Below, in pieces: positions 1 through 5,599 of a stretch of 6,813 bases of DNA. Source of the stretch: Mariniphaga sp. Lineage in GTDB: Bacteria; Bacteroidota; Bacteroidia; Bacteroidales; Prolixibacteraceae. The notes beneath the pieces are model-generated. The model searched no databases and was not told the DNA's origin. It saw only the letters and a list, made by a program, of their open reading frames with translations. Both the position numbers and the translations under genes were made by a program. The DNA lies in assembly GCA_025363795.1 (NCBI GenBank), contig JANYLE010000326.1:1-6813 (forward strand). Direction: 5' to 3'. Positions within the stretch are counted from its first letter, which is position 1. The number at the start of each line of letters is the position of its first letter.

Positions 1-118
1 CATCCGGATTGGCAAACAGTTCGAGAATGCTCATCCTGGATACCACTGTGCGTCCAAATGCAATTTTTCCGGGTACCGAAAAACGCAGAAAATCTAAAAT
101 AATTGTACTTTTTTTCAT
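1..118 (-). CDS. N-terminal fragment of an unrecognised protein, cut by the left edge
   Basis: An open minus-strand frame begins at an ATG at 118-116 and stays open for 39 codons to the window edge. The product starts MKKSTIILDFLRFSVPG and continues through a GRTVVSRMS stretch to LFANPD. It has no signal peptide or membrane segment in the visible part. The style (short basic start, then a 'FANPD' stretch) recalls the N-termini of small Bacteroidota hypothetical proteins, but I cannot name a family. The leader is very AT-rich with no clear Shine-Dalgarno sequence, as is usual for the phylum. Upstream lies the 21-bp palindromic repeat array, so that array may sit in this gene's regulatory region. 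It was too short and truncated to judge by length. The start and reading frame are reasonable, but the gene call rests only on an open frame, position and composition. Confidence 0.5.
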   Translation of the reverse strand, partial: MKKSTIILDFLRFSVPGKIAFGRTVVSRMSILELFANPD

Positions 119-630
119 AAAATTTTTGTTTTCAAATTAAACATAGCTACTAAATTCAGCAAAATATATTTATTGAATTTGATTTGAGAGTCTCTTTTGT
201 ACGTACTTACCATTATACCGATCAACATTTACCCGATGTTGGTCGACATTGACCGTATGTTGATCAACATTCGTCCGATGTTGATTAGCATTGACCCTAT
301 GTTGACTGACATTCATCGTATGTTGATTAGCTTTCGCCCGATGTTGTTCAACATTCACCGGATGTTGATTAGCATTTGCACTATGTTGATCAACATTCTT
401 CCGATGCTGACTGACATTCCTTCTGTGTTGATCAGCATTCCTGGTGTTCTTTCGATATTCAGGGGCATAACCATTTCACATATAGGGGTTACAAAAATAA
501 CAGGGGTAATGGGTACATCAATTATCAATGCGTACAAAATGCATGTACGATTCTACAAATACCTATTATTTATAACACAAATCAAGCTGACTGGCGTCAG
601 AATATCTAATTAAAGTGGGAATAGGATGCG
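119..630. other. Intergenic gap holding the repeat array, no convincing gene
   Basis: This 512-bp gap lies downstream of the AraC-type regulator gene and upstream of the left-edge gene, both on the minus strand. Its left 95 bp are AT-rich and probably contain the promoter of the left-edge gene; on the minus strand there is a near match to the Bacteroidota -7 box (TATATTTTG, 157-165), but no convincing -33 partner. The centre is the 21-bp array. The right part (464-630) holds two short dyads: CGTAC/GTACG around 533-551 and CTGAC/GTCAG at 587-600. Open frames exist on both strands across the array, but only because a 21-bp unit is a multiple of three and is nearly palindromic. I therefore do not call them genes. 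Confidence 0.6.
215..463. repeat. Tandem array of 21-bp units built on a 14-bp palindrome
   Basis: From 215 to 445 the sequence is eleven consecutive 21-bp units, followed by a decayed 18-bp remnant to 463. Units start at 215 (diverged), 236, 257, 278, 299, 320, 341, 362, 383, 404 and 425. Each has a 14-bp core followed by seven more variable bases that often end in CCG or CGT. The core is the perfect palindrome ATGTTGATCAACAT in the units at 257-270 and 383-396. The others differ mainly in the right half, giving TAGCAT, TGACAT, CGACAT or CAGCAT in place of CAACAT. Spacing never varies. Read in one plus frame the units encode heptapeptides such as MLINIRP, and on the minus strand NVDQH-type heptads. 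Decay is greatest at the two ends, the usual pattern for a tandem array. Function is unknown: protein-binding sites, a structured RNA or a plain minisatellite are all possible. Confidence 0.9.
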
Positions 631-1758
631 TTAAACGCTATGCTTTTGTCGCCATACGGAAGGCGTTTCGGCGGTAATTTGTTTGAATTGACGGCTAAAG
701 TTGGAAGCTTCGCTATAACCGACCAATTCAGCAATTTGAGCCAGGCTGTAATGAGGATAAGCGAGGAGCAATGATTTGGCTTCCTCAACGCGCAGGTTGT
801 TGATCCAAAGGTTAAAATTCATCCCTTCATTGTTGTTGATAAATGTGGAAAGTGTTGTCCGGCCTATTTTGAGGTATTGCGCCATATCCTGGATATTTAC
901 GCCATCACCCAGGTAATATTTATCCTCCAGGATTTGCTTTTTTAATTGAAGCCAATTAATTCGTTTATTAGTTTTCTCAAATTCGTCCCTATTGTTTTCC
1001 TGAACACAGATAGCCGGCTCGATAAAGATAAAGGTGCGCGGATATTGAATGTAATAGATGCCAAACCCCAGGTAGAAAATGGTATAAATGATGGTAAATG
1101 TCAATTCCCACTGATTTGAGAATAAAAAACACGACATACCTGAACCAATGCCAATTGAAAGTGCGGCATAATAGCAATACCTGACCCCCGGAAGATGTAA
1201 CCGGAGGTTATCTGCAAAATAGTTATCAATCTTTTTTTCAAACAACTGCTCCTGTCTGTAAAACAAGCGGGTTAAATACACTAACTGAAAGATATAAAAG
1301 AGTAGAAAGAGCTCCCTTACAAAAATTGCAGGGTGAAATGCCGATTGTCTTAGTTCGTCAAAGCTTGCTATTTCCGGATCTCCCCATCTGTTTGAAACCA
1401 AAAAGTACAGAATGAGCAAGCTTAGTACTGGTGCTATTTGTTTGATTAAATAACTCTTCGTGTTGAATTGTGGTTTTAAAAGAATAATCAACGTAATTGC
1501 AAACAAAGTTGCCTGCAACGATGACATTGTCAAAATCTCCATTGATATAAAATTATCAGGCGATAGATCAAATGCCAATACAAAGATGTTGAGGATTGCC
1601 AATAACAAGTATGCGCCTGCCAGAAACCGCAACGACAGGCGGTAATTATTCAAACCTTTATTGGGTGGAAGCGGCAATGCTAAAAAGAAGATAGCCATTG
1701 CACTACATTCCATAATAAAGGCTGTGTTTACAATCGAAAGTGCATTATGATACGTCAT
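631..1758 (-). CDS. Membrane-anchored AraC-family transcriptional regulator
   Basis: This 375-residue protein is probably a membrane-bound regulator that senses a signal through its N-terminal half and binds DNA through its C-terminal half. Hydrophobic, probably membrane-spanning segments lie at about residues 11-30, 43-65, 75-95, 106-122, 143-166, 195-213 and 218-238, which would give about seven helices. A linker of roughly 40 polar residues (250-285) follows. The C-terminus is a typical AraC double helix-turn-helix: the first HTH at about 287-311 (VNIQDMAQYLKIGRTTLSTF) and the second at about 337-370, with the family signature IAELVGYSEASNFSRQFK and a closing TPSVWR. Such 7-helix plus AraC proteins are common in Bacteroidota; their ligands are mostly unknown. 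The gene stands alone, divergent from the adaptor gene with 778 bp between them. Possible targets are itself, the neighbouring repeat array or the divergent operon, but nothing in the sequence settles this. Confidence 0.9.
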   Translation of the reverse strand: MTYHNALSIVNTAFIMECSAMAIFFLALPLPPNKGLNNYRLSLRFLAGAYLLLAILNIFVLAFDLSPDNFISMEILTMSSLQATLFAITLIILLKPQFNTKSYLIKQIAPVLSLLILYFLVSNRWGDPEIASFDELRQSAFHPAIFVRELFLLFYIFQLVYLTRLFYRQEQLFEKKIDNYFADNLRLHLPGVRYCYYAALSIGIGSGMSCFLFSNQWELTFTIIYTIFYLGFGIYYIQYPRTFIFIEPAICVQENNRDEFEKTNKRINWLQLKKQILEDKYYLGDGVNIQDMAQYLKIGRTTLSTFINNNEGMNFNLWINNLRVEEAKSLLLAYPHYSLAQIAELVGYSEASNFSRQFKQITAETPSVWRQKHSV

Positions 1759-1810
1759 TGAGGTTGATTTATATCCGGTAATACCTTATTGACTATGTAT
1801 AAATTAATTA

Positions 1811-1818
1811 CAAATTTA
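1811..1818 (-). promoter_or_regulatory. Likely -7 promoter element of the AraC-type regulator gene
   Basis: Read on the minus strand this is TAAATTTG, an exact match to the Bacteroidota -7 consensus TAnnTTTG. It lies 52 bp upstream of the regulator's ATG, which predicts a leader of roughly 45 nt. The expected TTTG at -33 is not at the usual spacing: the nearest TTTTG ends only 11 bp upstream of the box. The assignment therefore rests on the -7 box and its position alone. Confidence 0.4.
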
Positions 1819-2369
1819 AAAAAATACGACAAAACTCCATTATTAAAATATATCTTGTAAACTACTTCTATTGCGATTAAGTAAGAAATCAATTGCCCGC
1901 CATTTCATAGATAATGAGCACAATTGGTTAGGTTTTTTTGATGTGATATCTGGATGTTGATCAGTCTATTATACCGGAATATCCAGCATGGTCCAAATTC
2001 AGGAAGATTACCCGGCGAAACGGTACAGAAAAATCAACCATGGAATTCGCCAACCGTTATTGTAATCCATCCTATGATAGCTTTGTTTTTGAAATGATAT
2101 CCATTCGGAGATTAAAAAGATAGGCCATCCCGATAACTATCCATTTGCATGCGCTTTTCAGCCTTTTCGAAACAGCAAATGCTAATTGCGAAATGCAGTT
2201 TTTGATTTTATTGTCTGACAGAAACAAATTGCTTTTCGTTAGGCTGGAAATATGGAAGGGATTTCGCTGGAATCAGCTTTCAGACCTGGATCTTTGCAAA
2301 AAGAGAGAGAGATTTGGACCTGAATTCCCTTACTTTTTCACACTTACCGGTTAATAGTTACGCTTGAAC

Positions 2370-2409
2370 ATTGTATAATCTTCAAAAGATATTGGACAGA
2401 TTGTACAAT
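2370..2409. promoter_or_regulatory. 11-bp inverted repeat upstream of the adaptor gene
   Basis: The left arm ATTGTATAATC (2370-2380) pairs with the right arm GATTGTACAAT (2399-2409) at ten of eleven positions; the eleventh is a T-G wobble. The 18-bp spacer is AT-rich. It lies 127 bp upstream of the adaptor's ATG, in the leader or promoter region. It could be a two-half-site operator or an RNA hairpin. It is not a convincing terminator, because no T-run follows and no plus-strand gene precedes it. Confidence 0.4.
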
Positions 2410-2536
2410 TTTACGATTCAATGAAAGCTCGCCGGCCATTGATTATATAAAAGTTTGTGGCTTTGAATCCATTGTCAAATAATTATTTGTAATTTTATGA
2501 CTCTTTAGCAACAATATATTAAGAACCTTTTCAATT

Positions 2537-3862
2537 ATGAAGAAGAAGAAAAATACGGTACTGTATCTCAGTATTTTGGGTGTTGTAGTGATTGTCGTGC
2601 TCCTCATTGGGAAGAAAGCAGGTTGGTTTGGTAAAGAAATGGCGGTGAAAGTTGCTACTGAAAAAGTCGTAAAGAAAGATATAACCGAAATTATTACTGC
2701 CAACGGTAAAATAGAACCACAAAAACAGGTTAAAATTAGTCCGGAAGTACCAGGAGAAATCATTGAACTTCCCGTAAAGGAAGGAGATGAGGTAAAACAG
2801 GGCGATTTGTTGGTGGTTATTCGGCCGGATATTTATATTTCGGCCCGGAATCGAAATGATGCCGCACTCAGCAGTCAGAAAGCCCGATTGGCTCAGGCTG
2901 AAGCACAACTTGTAGAAAAAGAACTTAATTACAAAAGGTCGAAGCAACTTTTTGATAAAAACACTATTGCCAAATCGGATTTCGAAACCATTGAAGCAGC
3001 CTATAAAGTTGCACAGTCGGAAGTACAAGCTGCCCGCTTTTCAATTAAAAGTGCCGAATCCAGTTTAAGTGAGTCGCAGGAAAACCTCACAAAAACAAAG
3101 ATTTACTCCCCTATTTCGGGAACTGTTTCGAAACTGAATGTCGAACAAGGTGAAAAGGTAGTTGGAACGAATCAGTTTGCAGGTACCGAATTAATGACCA
3201 TTGCCGACCTGAGCAAAATGGAAGTGAAAGTGGAAGTCAACGAAAATGATATCGTGAATGTAGAGAAATCAGATACAGCCAATGTAGAAATTGATGCCTA
3301 CCTGAAACGCAAATTCACAGGTCAGGTAACCGAAATCGCCAGTTCAGCAAATGTATCCGGAACTTCAACAGACCAGGTGACTAATTTCAATGTAAAAATC
3401 CTGTTATTGCAGGACTCTTATAAGGACCTTTTAGCAACCAACCCTCAGCGTTACCCATTCCTTCCGGGAATGTCAGCAACTGTCGAGATCCGCACCGAAA
3501 CGCGCCGCGGAGTAATCTCTGTTCCGATTCAGGCTGTCACAACCCGATCAAGTACCGGTGCATCGAAAAAGGATGAGACGAAACTGGAGACAGAGGATGA
3601 AGCAGCCAAATCAAAAGACGAAAAAGTCACCCCTAAAGACCCTGAACAATTTGAAGTCGTATTTGTAAACCGGAAAGGGTTTGCCCGCCAGGTGAAGGTT
3701 AAAACCGGTATCCAGGATAATACAAACATTGAAATCATTGAAGGACTTACACCTGAGGATGAAATCATTGTAGCGCCATACGGCCTGATCTCAAAAACAT
3801 TAAAAGACTCAGCATTGATAGAAGTCGTCAAGATTGACGATTTATACAAAGTAAAAAAATGA
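2537..3862 (+). CDS. MacA/HlyD-type periplasmic adaptor (membrane fusion) protein
   Basis: This 441-residue protein is the periplasmic adaptor of a tripartite export system, linking an inner-membrane pump to a TolC-type outer-membrane channel. A basic start (MKKKK) precedes one membrane anchor at about residues 8-25. A biotinyl/lipoyl-like half-domain follows at about 60-97, with the motif VPGEIIELPVKEGDEVKQGD. A helical hairpin rich in Ala, Gln, Lys and Glu occupies about 105-186, and the second lipoyl half is at about 188-225 (IYSPISGTVSKLNVEQGEKV). Beta-barrel and membrane-proximal domains fill the rest. Residues 338-370 form a highly charged, Lys/Glu/Asp-rich insert in the membrane-proximal part, probably a flexible loop. 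The layout fits MacA-like adaptors of ABC exporters. No MacB permease, ATPase or TolC gene is adjacent, which is unusual. Its stop overlaps the next gene's start (ATGA), so the two are probably translationally coupled. Confidence 0.9.
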   Translation: MKKKKNTVLYLSILGVVVIVVLLIGKKAGWFGKEMAVKVATEKVVKKDITEIITANGKIEPQKQVKISPEVPGEIIELPVKEGDEVKQGDLLVVIRPDIYISARNRNDAALSSQKARLAQAEAQLVEKELNYKRSKQLFDKNTIAKSDFETIEAAYKVAQSEVQAARFSIKSAESSLSESQENLTKTKIYSPISGTVSKLNVEQGEKVVGTNQFAGTELMTIADLSKMEVKVEVNENDIVNVEKSDTANVEIDAYLKRKFTGQVTEIASSANVSGTSTDQVTNFNVKILLLQDSYKDLLATNPQRYPFLPGMSATVEIRTETRRGVISVPIQAVTTRSSTGASKKDETKLETEDEAAKSKDEKVTPKDPEQFEVVFVNRKGFARQVKVKTGIQDNTNIEIIEGLTPEDEIIVAPYGLISKTLKDSALIEVVKIDDLYKVKK

Positions 3863-4257
3863 CAATTCAGCGTTTAATGCACATTACCCTGTTGGTAGAC
3901 GATTACGACAGGGCAATCAATTTTTATACGCAGAAACTCAATTTTACACTCATCGAAGACACCATTTTAACCCCTTCAAAACGTTGGGTATTAATTGCGC
4001 CACCAGGTTCAGGTGAATGTTGTCTGCTGCTTGCAAAAGCTGACAGTGAGGAACAAAAGAGCCGAATCGGGAATCAAACCGGCGGAAGAGTTTTTTTGTT
4101 TCTGCAAACCAATGATTTCAGGCAGGATTTCGAGAACCTTAAAATGAAAGGTGTTGAAATTGTCCGAGAACCCAGCATCGAAGCTTACGGAACGGTGGCA
4201 GTTTTTGCCGATCTCTATGGCAATCTTTGGGACTTAATCGAACCTTCCGGCAAATGA
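3859..4257 (+). CDS. VOC-family (glyoxalase/bleomycin-resistance fold) protein
   Basis: This 132-residue protein has the size and pattern of a single-domain vicinal-oxygen-chelate protein built from two beta-alpha-beta-beta-beta modules. The first module begins MHITLLVDDYDRAINFYTQKL (7-27), the classic VOC opening with a His at residue 8. The second covers about 75-128 and ends FADLYGNLWDLIEP, with the usual Glu at 128. His8 and Glu128 match two positions that bind metal in many family members. Glu53 is a candidate third ligand. The position that often carries a second His or Gln in module two reads GGRVFLFLQTNDF, so a full metal site is uncertain. Reaction and substrate cannot be assigned: lyases, dioxygenases and antibiotic-binding proteins share this fold. 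It overlaps the adaptor gene by 4 bp, so the two are probably co-expressed. No signal peptide is seen, implying a cytoplasmic protein. Confidence 0.85.
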   Translation: MTIQRLMHITLLVDDYDRAINFYTQKLNFTLIEDTILTPSKRWVLIAPPGSGECCLLLAKADSEEQKSRIGNQTGGRVFLFLQTNDFRQDFENLKMKGVEIVREPSIEAYGTVAVFADLYGNLWDLIEPSGK

Positions 4258-4380
4258 TGACATGATCTACGACCGAAAGATAGGACGGAATAATGCATAG
4301 TTGGATCTTTTGCTGATTAAAGTCTAAGCAGAGTCCCGATTATTGGGTACTTTCGTTGTTCAATTTATTACTGAGTGGAG

Positions 4381-4638
4381 ATGCTTCAAAAGATTGGTCG
4401 TATAATCAGATGGTTTTTCATCAAGCTATTGCTGGTGCCTGTCTATTTTTACAAATATGCCATTTCACCGATGACATCTGCCTCTTGTCGCCATATTCCA
4501 AGTTGTTCAGAATACGCTGTTGAAGCACTAAAGATTCATGGTCCAATTAAAGGTATCTATCTGGCAACAAGACGGATATTGAAATGTCACCCTTGGGGAA
4601 CCCATGGCTATGATCCTGTTCCTCCTAAAATTAAATGA
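4381..4638 (+). CDS. yidD: Membrane protein insertion efficiency factor YidD
   Basis: This 85-residue protein is YidD, a small inner-membrane-associated factor that assists insertion of membrane proteins by the YidC/Sec route. A hydrophobic, amphipathic N-terminal segment at about 4-27 leads into the family hallmark: a YKYAISP motif followed by SCRHIPSCSEYAVEAL with the conserved cysteines, then GPIKGIYLATRRILKCHPW and the closing GYDPVPPK. Length is normal for the family. I chose the ATG at 4381; an in-frame GTG at 4375 would add two residues and cannot be excluded. A TACTTTCG at 4348-4355 matches the Bacteroidota -7 box at seven of eight positions and could give a short leader, but no -33 box accompanies it. 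In many bacteria yidD sits with rpmH, rnpA and yidC; here it sits before metal-transport genes, a looser arrangement that is not rare outside the Proteobacteria. Confidence 0.95.
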   Translation: MLQKIGRIIRWFFIKLLLVPVYFYKYAISPMTSASCRHIPSCSEYAVEALKIHGPIKGIYLATRRILKCHPWGTHGYDPVPPKIK

Positions 4639-4658
4639 GAACAAAAATTGTGGTTCAT

Positions 4659-4682
4659 CGGTTACAGTTATCATTTATACCG
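4659..4682. promoter_or_regulatory. Weak imperfect dyad upstream of the metal-uptake operon
   Basis: The 80 bp between yidD and the binding-protein gene would be the natural place for a zinc- or manganese-responsive operator. The best dyad seen is CGGT (4659-4662) facing ACCG (4679-4682) across an AT-rich centre (TATCATTTATA). Only the outer four base pairs are strict, and I know no matching Zur or MntR consensus for this phylum. This is a guess based on position. Confidence 0.15.
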
Positions 4683-4718
4683 TATCGTTCCTATTATCAA
4701 GTCAATTAAAGTAGATAG

Positions 4719-5588
4719 ATGAAAAGATTTTTATTACTGTCATTAATAAGCGGAATATTACTTTCGGGTTGCATCTCCGGAACCCAGAAATCAAAAAATA
4801 AAACACTGTTTGTTAGCATATTGCCATTGAAGTATTTTGCCGATAAAATTGTTGGTGACAACTATAAAGTTGAAGTTACCGTACCTCCGGGAGTAGGTCC
4901 CGAAACCTATTCTCCCACTCCCAAACAAATGATTTTACTTGGGGAGGCTAAGGCCTATTTTTCTATTGGATACCTCGGTTTTGAACAAGCCTGGCTTGAA
5001 AATTTCAAATCTACGAATCCTCAGCTGCAGATTTTTCCAACAGCAAAAGGGATTGATTTGATTCGTGGCGAGGAAGAACATGGAGATCATTCTCATTTTC
5101 AGGGAGTCGATCCACATATCTGGTCATCGCCCAAGGAGGCCCGGATTATTGCCCAGAATATCTTTGACGGAATAATTCAAATTGACCCTCAAAACGGTGA
5201 CACTTACCGGAAGAACCTTGATCTGCTTCTTGCTGAAATTAGTAAAGTCGATTCGACTGTGACGCAACTGCTTTCGAAAGCAACTTCCAAGAAATTTCTC
5301 CTCTTCCACCCTGCATTGGGCTACTTTGCGCGTGATTACGGACTTGAACAGCTGGCAATTGAATTTGAAGGGAAGGTTCCTTCACCAAAACATCTGCAAA
5401 CCATTATAGATGCTGCAAAATCTGGAAATATCAGGATTGTGCTGATTCAGAAAGAATTTGATAAGCAGAATGCAGAAATTATTGCTAAAGAGACAGGCAG
5501 CAAAATTGTCCAGATTGATCCGCTCGACTACAACTGGCCGGAACAGATGATTTCAATTGCCGAAAAACTCTCAAATACGGTTCAATAA
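4719..5588 (+). CDS. znuA: Zn/Mn-family ABC transporter substrate-binding lipoprotein (ZnuA type)
   Basis: This 289-residue protein is the metal-capturing component of the ABC importer encoded with the next two genes. It has a lipoprotein signal peptide: basic MKR, hydrophobic 4-14 and lipobox LLSGC ending at Cys18. It would therefore be lipid-anchored in the periplasm. It has the cluster A-I fold pattern of two lobes joined by a long helix. Likely metal ligands are His133 (in VDPHIW), His197 (in FHPALGYF) and an Asp near the end (Asp267 in QIDPLDYNW, or Asp270). The first ligand, normally a His in a DPHxYxPTP-like motif, is Glu62 here (GPETYSPTPKQM). A short His/acid loop (EEEHGDHSH, 118-126) resembles the longer His-rich loop of many ZnuA proteins. 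Zinc is the likely substrate, but the altered ligand leaves Mn or another metal open. The ATPase gene follows after 11 bp. Confidence 0.93.
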   Translation: MKRFLLLSLISGILLSGCISGTQKSKNKTLFVSILPLKYFADKIVGDNYKVEVTVPPGVGPETYSPTPKQMILLGEAKAYFSIGYLGFEQAWLENFKSTNPQLQIFPTAKGIDLIRGEEEHGDHSHFQGVDPHIWSSPKEARIIAQNIFDGIIQIDPQNGDTYRKNLDLLLAEISKVDSTVTQLLSKATSKKFLLFHPALGYFARDYGLEQLAIEFEGKVPSPKHLQTIIDAAKSGNIRIVLIQKEFDKQNAEIIAKETGSKIVQIDPLDYNWPEQMISIAEKLSNTVQ

Positions 5589-5599
5589 AATTATAATTG

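Larger units (their letters stand above)
1759..2536. other. Long divergent intergenic region, with possible decayed coding sequence
   Basis: These 778 bp separate the minus-strand regulator from the plus-strand adaptor. The left 100 bp are AT-rich and hold the regulator's promoter. From 1947 to 2123 one plus frame is open for 58 codons (contains PEYPAWSKFRKITRRNG and MEFANRYCNPSYDSF) but has no start codon before an internal ATG at 2040. A second frame from a TTG at 2145 runs 69 codons to 2354, and a third is open for about 50 codons over much the same bases. None shows a motif I recognise, a convincing start or a ribosome-binding site. Decayed gene remnants or ordinary spacer with chance open frames are both possible. 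The last 170 bp hold the inverted repeat and the leader of the adaptor gene. Confidence 0.45.

Noticed and set aside
215..463. CRISPR array
   Set aside because: Units are contiguous at 21 bp with 7-bp variable parts; there are no 25-40 bp unique spacers and no cas genes in view.
587..600. Hairpin CTGAC-TGGC-GTCAG downstream of the regulator gene as a terminator
   Set aside because: The stem is only 5 bp, and on the minus strand it is followed by CTTGATTTGTG rather than a T-run.
2145..2354. A 69-codon plus-strand gene
   Set aside because: It needs a TTG start, has no ribosome-binding site or recognisable motif, and overlaps other open stretches of similar length.
2443..3028. Minus-strand frames overlapping the adaptor gene
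   Set aside because: They are antisense shadows of a well-supported gene; the Phe-rich translation is what the complement of Lys/Glu-rich coding sequence gives.
4333..4347. CCCGAT/ATTGGG dyad before yidD as a terminator of the VOC gene
   Set aside because: The loop is too small for the full stem, pairing relies on a wobble, and no T-run follows.
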